Positions 8,041 to 17,271 of a stretch of DNA of 64,000 nt are shown one piece after another. Numbering within the stretch: position 1 is the stretch's first letter; each line of letters begins with the position of its first letter. The notes under the pieces were generated by a model, which saw only the letters and a program-made list of their open reading frames with translations, did not search any database and was not told the origin of the DNA. Position numbers and translations under genes: made by a program. Source of the stretch: Gaiellasilicea sp037721555. Its GTDB lineage: Bacteria; Actinomycetota; Thermoleophilia; Gaiellales; Gaiellaceae. The DNA is taken from positions 186,001 to 250,000 of the forward strand of contig JBBJOI010000001.1 of assembly GCA_037721555.1 (NCBI GenBank), given 5' to 3'.

Positions 8041-8996
8041 GACGATCGGGCGCGTACGAGCTCGGTCAGCTTCGGGACGATCTGGTTGACGTCTCCGACG
8101 ACGCCGAGATCCGCGAACTCGAAGATCGGCGCGTTCGGATCCTTGTTGATGGCAACGATCACCTTTGAGCCCTGCATGCCGACCTTGTGCTGGATCGCGC
8201 CTGAGATTCCACAGGCGACGTAGAGGGCCGGCGACACGTTCTTGCCGGTCTGGCCGACCTGCGAGGCGTACGGGTACCAGCCGGCGTCGACGACGGCGCG
8301 CGTCGCTCCGACGGCTCCTCCCAACGCCTTCGCGAGCTCCTCCACCATCCCGAAGCCCTCGGGCGCGCCCAGCCCCCGGCCGCCGGCGACGATGACGCTC
8401 GCGTCCTCGATCGAGGGGCCGCTCGTCTCCTCGTGCGCCTGCTCGAGCATCTCGGCGAGCAACGAGTGCTCTTCGAACCTAACGTCCAGCCTCTCCAGGG
8501 TGCCGGCTGCACCGGTCTCGACCGGATCGAACACGCCGGCCCGGAAGAGCCCGAGTCGGGGCGTGGAGGTCCAGCCGACATCGACGAGCACGGAGTCGCC
8601 GAGCGCCGACTGCTTGCCGACGAGCACGCCGTCCTGCTCCTCGAGGTCGACGAGTTGCCAGTTGAGGCCCGCGTCGAGCCGCGCAGCCAGCGCGGCCGCG
8701 ATGTCTGCGGAGAGGATCGACTGCGCGAAGAGCACGGTCTCGATCCCCTTCTCCTCCACGAGCTGAGCGAGCGCGTCGACGCGCGGTTGCGGGAGCGGGG
8801 CCTCGAGCCTGGGATCGTCGGCCACGTAAACCGTGGCCGCGCCGTAGCGGCCGGCGTCGGCCGCCAAGCCCTCGACGCCCGACCCGAGGATGATCCCGGA
8901 AACCGGGTGCCCGAGCCCGGCCGCCTTCCCGAGGACGCCGAGGGAGCCCTTCTGCAGCTCGCCCTCGTGGTGCTCGAGGAAGACGAGCGTCGTCAC
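8037..8996 (-). CDS. etfA: Electron transfer flavoprotein alpha subunit
   Basis: 319 residues. The C-terminal FAD-binding domain is clear: VIVAGGRGLGAPEGFGMVEE near 205, DAGWYPYASQVGQTGKNVSP and YVACGISGAIQHKVGM. The N-terminal domain has the weaker ETF-alpha fold. Together with EtfB it forms the soluble heterodimer that takes electrons from acyl-CoA dehydrogenases, such as the one encoded near 16 kb. Four-base overlaps with both neighbours indicate tight coupling. Confidence 0.96.
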   Translation of the reverse strand: MTTLVFLEHHEGELQKGSLGVLGKAAGLGHPVSGIILGSGVEGLAADAGRYGAATVYVADDPRLEAPLPQPRVDALAQLVEEKGIETVLFAQSILSADIAAALAARLDAGLNWQLVDLEEQDGVLVGKQSALGDSVLVDVGWTSTPRLGLFRAGVFDPVETGAAGTLERLDVRFEEHSLLAEMLEQAHEETSGPSIEDASVIVAGGRGLGAPEGFGMVEELAKALGGAVGATRAVVDAGWYPYASQVGQTGKNVSPALYVACGISGAIQHKVGMQGSKVIVAINKDPNAPIFEFADLGVVGDVNQIVPKLTELVRARSS

Positions 8997-9775
8997 TGCA
9001 CCAGCCGCTTCTCTGCGAGGAACTCGAGGATCTTCTCGGCGCCCGAGCCGTCGTCCTCGATCTTCCGAGTGTCGCCTCGCGGCGGCGGTGCCGACAGCGC
9101 GAGTACCTCCGTCCGGGACCCGGCCGATCCGGCGCGGTCGGGCTCGATGCCGAGCTCGCTGAGCGTCACCACGTCCTGCGGCTTCTTCTTCGCGCCCATG
9201 ATCCCCTTGAGTGACGGGTAGCGCGGCTCGTTGATCGAGTCGGCGACGGCCACGACGGCCGGCAGAGACGCGCGGATCACGTCGTAGCCGAACTCCGTCT
9301 GGCGCTTGCCGGTCACCGAGCCGTTCTCGAACGTCAGCTCGGCTGCCTGCGAGATCATCGGCCGGCGTAGTCGCTCGGCCACCGCCGCCCAGAGAAGGGC
9401 CCCGTCCCCATCGGAAGCCTGCTGGCCGAAGAGGACGAGATCGGCGCTTTCCCGCTCGAGCGCGCGGGCGAGCGCGTAGCTCGTCGCAACGAGATCGGAG
9501 CCGGCCGCAGCGTCGTCGGAGACGAGGACCGCGCGGTCGGCACCCATCGCAAGCGCCTTGCGCAGCGCGTCGAGCGCCTTCTCGGGGCCGAGCGAGACGA
9601 CGACGACCTCACCCTCGCCCGACGCGTCCCTGATCCGCAGCGCCTCTTCGACCGCGTTCGCGTCAACCGGATTGAGCGCGGTCTCGCCGGAGCGGTCGAG
9701 CCGCTTCGTCGCCGGATCGATGCGCTTTGTCACAGCAGCGTCCGGAACCTGCTTCACGCAAACGGCAATCTTCAT
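8993..9775 (-). CDS. etfB: Electron transfer flavoprotein beta subunit
   Basis: 260 residues starting MKIAVCVKQVPDAAVTKRID, the standard EtfB N-terminus. The AMP/adenine-binding area NPVDANAVEEALRI and the ASDGDGALLWAAVAE loop are present, as is the recognition-loop region near PRYPSLKGIMGAKKKP. It is the first gene of the ETF operon. The 132 nt between its start and the divergent M23 gene at 9908 should carry promoters for both directions; no box is clear enough to call. Confidence 0.96.
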   Translation of the reverse strand: MKIAVCVKQVPDAAVTKRIDPATKRLDRSGETALNPVDANAVEEALRIRDASGEGEVVVVSLGPEKALDALRKALAMGADRAVLVSDDAAAGSDLVATSYALARALERESADLVLFGQQASDGDGALLWAAVAERLRRPMISQAAELTFENGSVTGKRQTEFGYDVIRASLPAVVAVADSINEPRYPSLKGIMGAKKKPQDVVTLSELGIEPDRAGSAGSRTEVLALSAPPPRGDTRKIEDDGSGAEKILEFLAEKRLVQ

Positions 9776-9907
9776 CGCGCGAAGACTCTAGCGATGCGGT
9801 GAGCGTCTCACGAGCGGGACGCGCACGCATGTCATTTCCCCCGTTTGCGTCCTTTTCTGCCGCATCGCTGCTAGTGTCCCGCCCTTCGAGCGCGAACCGG
9901 AGCTCTT

Positions 9908-10834
9908 ATGGAACGCCACCGGACGACAGCCCGAGGGACCTCTTTCCTCATCGCGGCCCTCCTGATCTGCACAGGGTCAGCTGCCGCATACCCCTCCGCG
10001 TCGCCGTCCGCCGAGGCTCAAGGAGGCCTCTCGCGCGTCGTCTTCCCCGTGCTCGGCCCCGTGCAGTACAGCGACGACTTCGGCGATGCGCGCGGCCAGG
10101 GCGGGCATCAGGGGAACGACCTGGTGGCGCCGAAGCGGGCACTGGCCTTGGCCGCAGAAGCGGGGAAGATCTCGTTCCACACGACCTCCTCCCGCGCCGG
10201 CTGCATGCTGTACCTCGACGGCGCGAGCGGGACGCAGTACCTCTACATCCACCTGAACAACGACCTCACGTCCGGGAACGACAACCGCGGCAAGTGCGTG
10301 GCCGGCGTCTCCTACGCCGACGGCCTGCGCGACGGGGCGAAGGTCGCAGCCGGGCAGCCGATCGGCTTCGTCGGCGACTCGGGGGATGCCGACGGCGGCC
10401 ACTCGCACCTGCACTTCGAGGTTCATCCGGGCGGCGGCGGCGCCGTCAGCCCCTACCCGTACCTCCAGAAGGCGTCCCGGCTCCTGTTCGCCGCAAGGCC
10501 CGGCAGCACGTTCACGCTTGCCCTGACCGGTACCGTCTTCGCCGCCCGAGGAGCCGCGCTCGAGCTCAGCCTCGACCAGGTGCGCCAGTGGCCGGGCGGG
10601 CGAAGGATCGTGCAAACGGGCCAGAAGGTCGCCGTCTCCCTTCCTCTGACGACAGCGGTCGAGGGTGTCGCCCCGGCAGAGCAGGTTCCGGATGGTCTTC
10701 CGTTCTCTGCGCTCGGGCTCCTGACCCGGGGTCGCCCGATCACCGTGTGGACACAACCGGCGAAGGTGACGCTGGCCGCGCAAGCCGGCGCGAAGGGCAC
10801 GCTCGCCGCCTCCCGCATCGTCGTCAAGCCATAA
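9908..10834 (+). CDS. Secreted M23-family (LytM-like) peptidase domain protein
   Basis: 308 residues with a signal peptide (SFLIAALLICTGSAAAYP). The M23 zinc motifs are present: GHQGNDLVAP (family HxGxD) near residue 70 and HSHLHFEVHP near 162. M23 enzymes cut peptide bonds in peptidoglycan cross-links. A large insertion around residues 95-140 and a C-terminal beta-rich region of about 130 residues (from ~180) are of unknown role and might bind the wall. GGAG lies upstream of the ATG. Confidence 0.86.
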   Translation: MERHRTTARGTSFLIAALLICTGSAAAYPSASPSAEAQGGLSRVVFPVLGPVQYSDDFGDARGQGGHQGNDLVAPKRALALAAEAGKISFHTTSSRAGCMLYLDGASGTQYLYIHLNNDLTSGNDNRGKCVAGVSYADGLRDGAKVAAGQPIGFVGDSGDADGGHSHLHFEVHPGGGGAVSPYPYLQKASRLLFAARPGSTFTLALTGTVFAARGAALELSLDQVRQWPGGRRIVQTGQKVAVSLPLTTAVEGVAPAEQVPDGLPFSALGLLTRGRPITVWTQPAKVTLAAQAGAKGTLAASRIVVKP

Positions 10835-10865
10835 GCGAGGACGCGCAGGGACTCAGAGGGCTGGG

Positions 10866-10916
10866 CGGAACGTCGCTCGGACGGTCAGCTCGGCCGATGT
10901 TTCGCGGAACCCTCTA
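10866..10916. repeat. Stop-codon palindrome, copy A
   Basis: Read on the minus strand from 10916 this begins CTAGAGGGTTCCGCGAAACATCGGCC and is an imperfect palindrome ending in GCGGAACGTCGCTC in plus orientation. The TAG is the stop of the mutase small-subunit gene. It shares CGAAACATCGGC exactly with the copies at 21.5 and 40.5 kb, and GCGGAACGTCGCTC with the 21.5 kb copy. Confidence 0.7.
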
Positions 10917-11330
10917 GATCGGGATCTGCGCCTTCAGGAAGTCGACGATCTCGGTCGTCGGCGCACCCGGCGTGAAGATCTCCGCGACGCCCAGCGCCTT
11001 CAGCTCCTTCGCGTCGTCTCCCGGGATCGTGCCTCCGACGACAACAAGCACGTCCTCGACGCCGTTCTCCTTCAATCCCGCGAGAATGCGCGGCACGAGC
11101 GTCATGTGGGCGCCCGAGAGGATCGAGATGCCGACCGCGTCCGCATCCTCCTGGATCGCAGTCTCGACGATCTGCTCCGGCGTCTGGTGGAGGCCGGTGT
11201 AGATCACCTCCATGCCGGCGTCCCGAAGCGCGCGCGCGATGATCTTCGCACCCCGGTCGTGACCGTCGAGTCCGGGCTTCGCGATCACCACTCTGATCCT
11301 TCGCGTGTTCCGCGCCCCAGGGGTAGGCAT
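10914..11330 (-). CDS. B12-binding small subunit of a split acyl-CoA mutase
   Basis: 138 residues forming a single cobalamin-binding domain. GLDGHDRGAK contains the D-x-H-x-x-G motif (Asp22, His24, Gly27), in which His is the lower axial cobalt ligand. GISILSGAH and VVVGGTIPGDD complete the base-off B12 pocket. Its length matches the stand-alone small subunits of isobutyryl-CoA and hydroxyisobutyryl-CoA mutases and archaeal methylmalonyl-CoA mutase. The partner large subunit is at 12216-13895, separated by an opposite-strand hydrolase gene. The start lies 14 nt from that gene's divergent start. Confidence 0.92.
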   Translation of the reverse strand: MPTPGARNTRRIRVVIAKPGLDGHDRGAKIIARALRDAGMEVIYTGLHQTPEQIVETAIQEDADAVGISILSGAHMTLVPRILAGLKENGVEDVLVVVGGTIPGDDAKELKALGVAEIFTPGAPTTEIVDFLKAQIPI

Positions 11331-11344
11331 AGGTCGGCAAGTAT

Positions 11345-12058
11345 ATGGCGGTGAAGCTCGACGTCATCGGCTCGTCGCCTGCGTGGCCCAACCCCGGCGG
11401 CTCGTGCTCGGGCTACCTCGTCGACGGCCGCCTGCTCCTCGACTGCGGCCCCGGCGTGCTCGCGCGCCTACGCGAGCGGGAGCCCTGGCCGACGCTCGAC
11501 GCGATCGCGATCACGCACCTCCATCTCGATCACTGGGGAGACCTGATCCCGTGGGTGTGGGCCTCGCTCTTCGGCCCCGGACGAGCCGGCGCGCAACTCT
11601 GGTTGCCGCCGGGGAGCGTCGAGGCGCTCCGCCCCGTCCTTGCGCAGCTCGGAACCGAGGACATGTTCGAGCGCGCCTTCGACGTGCAGGAGTACGAGCC
11701 GGGGCGGCCCTTCTCCGCCGGAGGGCTGGAGGTCACGGCCAGCCAGGTCGTGCACTACAACATCGACGCGTTCGGGTTCCGCGTCGAAGGGAGCGGCGTC
11801 CTTGCCTACTCCGGTGACACCGGCCCCTGCGATCCGCTCGACGAGCTGGCTCGCGACGCGGATGTGTTCGTCTGCGAGGCGACCCTGGAGCATGGCGCCG
11901 ACGAGGGTGCCGAGCGCGGGCACATGTCGGCCGACGAGGCGATCGCCGCGGCCGAGCGCGCCGGTGCGAAACGGTTGCTCCTCACGCACCGGCCGCAGGA
12001 GCGAGCGCTCCCGACCGACGCCGAGCTCGCCTACGACGGCCTCGAGCTCGAGCTGTGA
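11345..12058 (+). CDS. Metallo-beta-lactamase-fold hydrolase (RNase Z/phosphodiesterase-like)
   Basis: 237 residues. The MBL metal motif THLHLDHWGD is at about residues 58-67, with further ligands in SQVVHYN, AYSGDTGPCD and the terminal LTH. The compact N-terminus MAVKLDVIGSSPAWPNPGGSCSGYL is typical of actinobacterial proteins related to RNase Z and class II cyclic-nucleotide phosphodiesterases. Its substrate is unknown. Only 14 nt separate its start from the divergent mutase subunit start, so at least one of the transcripts is probably leaderless. Confidence 0.85.
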   Translation: MAVKLDVIGSSPAWPNPGGSCSGYLVDGRLLLDCGPGVLARLREREPWPTLDAIAITHLHLDHWGDLIPWVWASLFGPGRAGAQLWLPPGSVEALRPVLAQLGTEDMFERAFDVQEYEPGRPFSAGGLEVTASQVVHYNIDAFGFRVEGSGVLAYSGDTGPCDPLDELARDADVFVCEATLEHGADEGAERGHMSADEAIAAAERAGAKRLLLTHRPQERALPTDAELAYDGLELEL

Positions 12059-12130
12059 CGCCAACAGAGCCCTCGGCTGATCTTGTGCCGGATCGCACCC
12101 CAGGGGACTTCAAGCTCTAAACCGCCAGGT

Positions 12131-12167
12131 CCTGAAATGATCTTGGCCGCGGGGCGGCCCCTTCAGG
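12131..12167. terminator. Nested hairpin between convergent genes
   Basis: An outer pair CCTGAA (12131-12136) and TTCAGG (12162-12167) encloses a tight inner hairpin, GGCCGC-GGG-GCGGCC (12145-12159). It lies between the hydrolase (ending 12058) and the minus-strand mutase gene (ending 12216). It is positioned as a bidirectional terminator; no U-tract is visible. The rest of 12059-12215 shows nothing else. Confidence 0.5.
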
Positions 12168-12215
12168 GGTCTTCGCGCGATGAGCATCTGCTTTCAGATA
12201 CTCAGCTTGCGCAGA

Positions 12216-13895
12216 CTAAAAGACAGGCTGCTCGCGCCAGGTGCCCCACACCTCGCGCCAGGCGTCGCACATCTCGCCCATCGTGACGTAATCGCGTGCG
12301 GCGTCGAGGATCAAGGGCATCAGGTTGACGCCTTCGCGTGCCGAGGCCGCCTTCAGGGCTGCGAGGCGCTGCTCGACCTTGGCCGAGTCGCGGCGGCCTC
12401 TCAGGGTGTGCACCCGCGCGATCTGCTGCTGCTCGAGCGCGGCGTCGATCTTCAGGATCTCGAGCGGCTGCTCGTTCTCGAGCACGTAGCGGTTGACGCC
12501 GACGACGATCCGCTCTCCACGCTCGACCTCCCCCTGGTAGGTGAACGCCGCGTCGGCGATCTCCTGCTGGGGGAAGTTCTGCTTGATCGCCTCGACCATC
12601 CCGCCGAGCTCTTGGATCCGGTCGAAGTACTCGTACGCCTGGGCCTCGATCTTGTTCGTCAGATCCTCGACGTGGAAGGAGCCGCCCAGCGGATCGATCG
12701 AGTTGACGACGCCCGTCTCGTGGGCGATCACCTGCTGGGTTCGGAGCGCGATCCGCACCGCATCCTCCGTGGGCAGGGCGAGCGCTTCGTCGAAGGAGTT
12801 CGTGTGCAGGCTCTGGGTGCCGCCGAGCACCGCGGCGAGGGCTTCGATCGCCGTCCTGACGATGTTGACCTCGGGCTGCTGCGCCGTCAGCGAGACACCG
12901 GCGGTCTGCGAGTGGAAGCGCATCAGCCAGGAACGCGGGTCGCGCGCGCCGAACCGTCCCCGCAGCTCGCGCGCCCAGATCCTGCGGGCCGCGCGGTACT
13001 TGGCGATCTCCTCGAAGAAGTCGAGGTGCGCGTTGAAGAAGAAGGAAAGCCGCGGGGCGAAGTCGTCGACGTCGAGGCCCCGTTCGACCGCCCACTCGAC
13101 ATAGGTGAACCCGTCGGCGAGCGTGAAGGCGAGCTCCTGCGCGGCGGTCGAGCCGGCCTCGCGTATGTGGTAGCCGGAAATCGAGATCGGATGCCACCGC
13201 GGCAGCTCGGTGGCGCAATACTCGACCATGTCGGTCACGAGCCGCAGCGAGGGCTCCGGCGGGAAGATGTACTCCTTCTGGGCGATGTACTCCTTGAGGA
13301 TGTCCGTCTGGATCGTCCCGCGAAGCTCCTTCGCCGGCACACCCTGCTGCTCCCCGACCGCGATGTAGAACGCGAGCAGGATCGCGGCCGGCGAGTTGAT
13401 CGTCATCGACGTCGAGACGTCCGCCAGCGGGATCCCGTCGAACAGCGTCTCCATGTCCGCCAGTGAATCGATCGCTACGCCCTCCCGGCCCACCTCGCCG
13501 AGCGAGCGCGCGTGGTCGGAGTCGTAACCCATCAGCGTCGGCATGTCGAAGGCGGTGGAGAGCCCGGTCTGCCCGTGCTCGAGCAGGTAGCGAAAGCGCT
13601 CGTTGGTCTCGGCGGCCGTGCCGAAGCCGGCGAACTGACGCATCGTCCAGAGCTTGCCGCGGTACATCGAGGGATACACCCCGCGCGTGAACGGATAGAC
13701 GCCTGGGTACCCGAGGTCGCGCTCGTAATCGATCTCGACCGTGTCGGGTGTCGCCAGCGGCTCGTTCGCGACGCCCGAGATTGTCGAGAGGAGCTCGCCG
13801 CCACGCTCCGGCTGTCTCTCGTAGAGCTCCTCACGCCAGGCACGCGTACCGTCGAGCGAGGAGCCTCGATCCTCCGTCGTAGCCATCGGTCGCAT
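12216..13895 (-). CDS. B12-dependent acyl-CoA mutase large subunit, isobutyryl-CoA-mutase-like pocket
   Basis: 559 residues comprising only the substrate-binding TIM-barrel domain; the B12 domain is the separate gene at 10914. Typical mutase blocks are visible: WTMRQFAGFG, STAFDMPTLMGYDSD, ISGYHIREAGS (His243) and FHSQTAGVSLTAQQP. By recalled alignment, the positions equal to Tyr89 and Arg207 of Propionibacterium methylmalonyl-CoA mutase are Phe88 and Gln206 (EYIAQKEYIF), the pair found in isobutyryl-CoA mutase. It therefore probably isomerises isobutyryl-/n-butyryl-CoA or a similar uncharged acyl-CoA. It ends a minus-strand operon with an acyl-CoA dehydrogenase, a cobalamin adenosyltransferase and a TauE/SafE protein. 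ATG at 13886 is an alternative start. Confidence 0.9.
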   Translation of the reverse strand: MRPMATTEDRGSSLDGTRAWREELYERQPERGGELLSTISGVANEPLATPDTVEIDYERDLGYPGVYPFTRGVYPSMYRGKLWTMRQFAGFGTAAETNERFRYLLEHGQTGLSTAFDMPTLMGYDSDHARSLGEVGREGVAIDSLADMETLFDGIPLADVSTSMTINSPAAILLAFYIAVGEQQGVPAKELRGTIQTDILKEYIAQKEYIFPPEPSLRLVTDMVEYCATELPRWHPISISGYHIREAGSTAAQELAFTLADGFTYVEWAVERGLDVDDFAPRLSFFFNAHLDFFEEIAKYRAARRIWARELRGRFGARDPRSWLMRFHSQTAGVSLTAQQPEVNIVRTAIEALAAVLGGTQSLHTNSFDEALALPTEDAVRIALRTQQVIAHETGVVNSIDPLGGSFHVEDLTNKIEAQAYEYFDRIQELGGMVEAIKQNFPQQEIADAAFTYQGEVERGERIVVGVNRYVLENEQPLEILKIDAALEQQQIARVHTLRGRRDSAKVEQRLAALKAASAREGVNLMPLILDAARDYVTMGEMCDAWREVWGTWREQPVF

Positions 13896-13896
13896 T

Positions 13897-14643
13897 CTAC
13901 GTCGCCGCCTGAACCCCGAAGACGATGCCGATCGCAGCGAGCACCGCGCCGAGCGCCAGACGTAGGGCGTCCTCCGACGCCAGCGCTGTGACCCGCGCCC
14001 CGAGCCACGCGCCGGGCAACGCCCCGGCGAGTCCGGCGACGAGGAGATCCCACTCGATCACCGAGGCCGACGCATGCGTCGCGAACCCCGCGACGCCGAG
14101 GAGCGCACCGACGACGAGGTTCGTGCCGGCCGCACGTCGGAGGTCGAGTCCGACCCCTCGGACGAGCGCGGGCATCCTCAGCGTGCCGAGGATGACGCCG
14201 ACAGCGCCGCCGATGGCTCCGATCACGAGCCCGTGACCGGCGGCGGCGCCGAGGCGCAAGCGCTCGCGCGGCTTGGGTCGGATCGGGCGGAGCGCGAGAT
14301 CGATCCCGCTCCAGAGCAGAACGGCGGCGATCAGGCCGTAGAGCACCCGCTGGGGCACGTCGTCGGCGAGCAGCGCGCCGAGAACCGCGCCCACGATCGA
14401 CGGTGGAGCCATCCACGCGACGACGCGCCAGTCGACCCTCCCCTCCCGGGCGTGGCGGAGACCTCCTGTCGCGGCCGCGGCGGCCGAGATCGCGATGTTC
14501 GTCCCTGCGGCCGCGAGGGGGCTACCAGAGGCGACGACGAGCAACGGCAGCCGGAGCGTCCCGAGCACGAGCCCGAGCGCCGAGCCGAGGTAACCGGCCG
14601 CGAACGAGCCGACGAACGCTAGCGCGAGCTCCCAGGCCTCCAC
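13897..14643 (-). CDS. TauE/SafE-family (DUF81) membrane transporter
   Basis: 248 residues with about seven to eight hydrophobic segments and the family's paired repeats: LGLVLGTLRLPLLV near 25 and VGVILGTLRMPALV near 160. TauE/SafE proteins are predicted exporters or importers of sulfur compounds or organic anions; some exchange carboxylic acids or sulfoacetate. Its substrate is unknown. It lies between the adenosyltransferase (25-nt overlap) and the mutase large subunit (1-nt gap), so a role with the acyl-CoA/B12 pathway is suggested by context only. Confidence 0.85.
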   Translation of the reverse strand: MEAWELALAFVGSFAAGYLGSALGLVLGTLRLPLLVVASGSPLAAAGTNIAISAAAAATGGLRHAREGRVDWRVVAWMAPPSIVGAVLGALLADDVPQRVLYGLIAAVLLWSGIDLALRPIRPKPRERLRLGAAAGHGLVIGAIGGAVGVILGTLRMPALVRGVGLDLRRAAGTNLVVGALLGVAGFATHASASVIEWDLLVAGLAGALPGAWLGARVTALASEDALRLALGAVLAAIGIVFGVQAAT

Positions 14644-15193
14644 AGAACCTCATCGCCGCCGGCGGCACTGCGTGCCAGGATGAACAGGAGGTCCGAGAGC
14701 CGATTGAGGTAGACGAGTGTCAGTGGGTTGAGCGGGTGCTCCGTCGCCGCGCGCAACGCCCCCTGCTCGGCGCGGCGGCAGGCGGTGCGCGCGACGTGCA
14801 ACTGCGCCGCGAGCCGGTTGCCGCCCGGCAGGACGAAGCTCTTCAGCTCCGGCAGCTCCGCGTTCCAGACGTCGCAGGCGCGCTCGAGCTCGTCGATCTG
14901 CTCCTGCGTGACCCGCAGCCGCCCGTCGCCGGCCTCGTAGGGCACGGAGAGGTCGGCGCCGACGTCGAAGAGCTCGTTCTGGAGCCGCAGCAGCAGCTCC
15001 CCGAGCTCGGCCGGCACACCGCTCTCGCCGGCCACGCCGAGCTGCGCGTTCAGCTCGTCGACTCCGCCGAACGCGATGATGCGAGCGTCGAGCTTGGAGA
15101 CGCGGGAGCCGTCGCCGAGCGAGGTCTCCCCCGCATCGCCACCGCGCGTGTAGATCTTCGTGAGCCGAACCGGCTCGTCGCGGCGCCGCGAGC

Positions 15194-15197
<4 letters not shown>
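14619..15197 (-). CDS. Cob(I)alamin adenosyltransferase, PduO type
   Basis: 192 residues from a GTG at 15197 that overlaps the previous TGA by 4 nt (GTGA). The ATP-binding N-terminal motif TRGGDAGETSLGDGSR (17-32), the TACRRAEQGAL segment and the YLNRLSDLLFILAR helix identify the PduO/ATR family. It transfers adenosyl from ATP to cob(I)alamin, making the coenzyme B12 used by the mutase encoded two genes downstream. Adenosyltransferase and mutase genes are commonly linked, since the enzyme can hand the cofactor directly to the mutase. Confidence 0.95.
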
Positions 15198-16354
<1,157 letters not shown>

Positions 16355-16443
16355 ACCGCCGCGAGTGTAGCTCGGGGTGCCTCGCCAGCTCGTCACCGCC
16401 CGGTCACCACATGGCGACCCGGAGGCGGCGGAGAATCAGGTCG

Positions 16444-16743
16444 ATGAGTGTCGGAGCCGAGCTCAGTCCCGTTGTCCTGCGACACATCGAGCGATTCATC
16501 GACAAGCTCTGCGCCGAGTTCGGCGAGGTCCACTCGCGCGAGACGATCGACGGGCTGATGCGCGATTCCGTCCAGCGGTTGGCGGGCGACGCTCAGGTGG
16601 ACGACTTCGTGCCCGTGCTGGCACACCGCTTCGCACGTGAGCGGCTGAAGGCGCTCGTCCGTGCGGGAGCGATCGAGTCCGGCGACGTGCTCTTCATCGG
16701 CCTGGGCGACACCGGCCGCGGCCAATGGGAGCTGCGCTCTTGA
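16444..16743 (+). CDS. N-terminal part of a split arsenate-reductase-like protein (three-helix domain)
   Basis: 99 residues starting MSVGAELSPVVLRHIERFIDKLC. This is the helical N-terminal domain that precedes the phosphatase-like domain in many actinobacterial ArsC proteins (ARERLKALVRAGAIESGDVLFIGL). The frame then reaches the active-site loop but reads GLGDTGRG where the family has C-x5-R, so the nucleophilic Cys is missing, and it closes 14 residues later. The rest of the phosphatase domain continues one frame away at 16725. It overlaps that frame by 19 nt. A GGAG precedes the start. Confidence 0.6.
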   Translation: MSVGAELSPVVLRHIERFIDKLCAEFGEVHSRETIDGLMRDSVQRLAGDAQVDDFVPVLAHRFARERLKALVRAGAIESGDVLFIGLGDTGRGQWELRS

Positions 16744-17135
16744 TGCTTCGCTCGGAAGGGAGAGTCACCGCCCACTCCGCCGGAAGCACGTTGGGTACCA
16801 CCGTCGACCCCGCGGTCGTCGAGGTGATGTCGGAGCTCGGCGTCGACCTGACCGAGGCGTACGCGAAACCCCTCTCGGCCGAGGTGTTGGAGACGGCGAC
16901 CGTGATCGTCACGATGGGCCGCAGCGTTGGCACCATCGAGATCCCGGACGGGAAGCGGCACGAGGACTGGCGGGTCGGCGATCCGACCGAGGCACCCGTG
17001 GATGAGGTGCGCCGGGTGCGCGACGACGTCGACCGTCGTGTGCGGGCGCTACTCGCGGACCTGGACACCGGGCACGCGGAGGACCCACCGCCGCCGAAGA
17101 CAGAGGCGAGCCCAGAGAGCCAGCCCGCCGCGTAG
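16725..17135 (+). CDS. C-terminal part of a split low-molecular-weight phosphatase/arsenate reductase-like protein
   Basis: 136 residues. MGAALLMLRSEGRVTAHSAG corresponds to the segment just after the active-site loop of LMW tyrosine phosphatase-type arsenate reductases (family QMAAALL), followed by VVEVMSELGVDLTEAYAKPL, VIVTMG and the DP-containing loop WRVGDPTEAPVDEVRRVRDDVDRRV. A single missing base before position 16725 would join it to the upstream frame. No CX5R motif exists in either piece, so phosphatase or arsenate reductase activity is unlikely; it may be a decaying gene or a repurposed fold. The tail is Pro/Glu rich. Confidence 0.6.
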   Translation: MGAALLMLRSEGRVTAHSAGSTLGTTVDPAVVEVMSELGVDLTEAYAKPLSAEVLETATVIVTMGRSVGTIEIPDGKRHEDWRVGDPTEAPVDEVRRVRDDVDRRVRALLADLDTGHAEDPPPPKTEASPESQPAA

Positions 17136-17165
17136 GAGAGGCTGGCGAAACGGCCGGCTACGAGC
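17133..17165. repeat. Stop-codon palindrome, divergent copy E
   Basis: GTAGGAGAGGCTGGCGAAACGGCCGGC starts at the TAG stop of the phosphatase-like gene. It matches the CTAGgaGG..tGGCGAAACatCGGC pattern seen near 10.9, 21.5 and 40.5 kb, but the second arm is weak. The remaining part of 17136-17271 shows only GC-rich sequence with no gene. Confidence 0.4.
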
Positions 17166-17271
17166 GCAATGGGGCCTCGCTTAGCTCGGCAGAGCCCCGC
17201 TCGCAGCGCTGTCCGAGGCGACCGAGGACGCCGCCGTCGTGCCGCACAGCGCGCTCCGACGGTTCAAGGCT

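Noticed and set aside
12180..13466. A long plus-strand open frame opposite the mutase large subunit
   Set aside because: Asp/Glu/Arg-rich shadow of the mutase gene on the other strand, with no family features.
16355..16443. Possible cobalamin riboswitch upstream of the acyl-CoA dehydrogenase/mutase operon
   Set aside because: The gap to the divergent gene is only 89 nt, too short, and no B12-box was seen.
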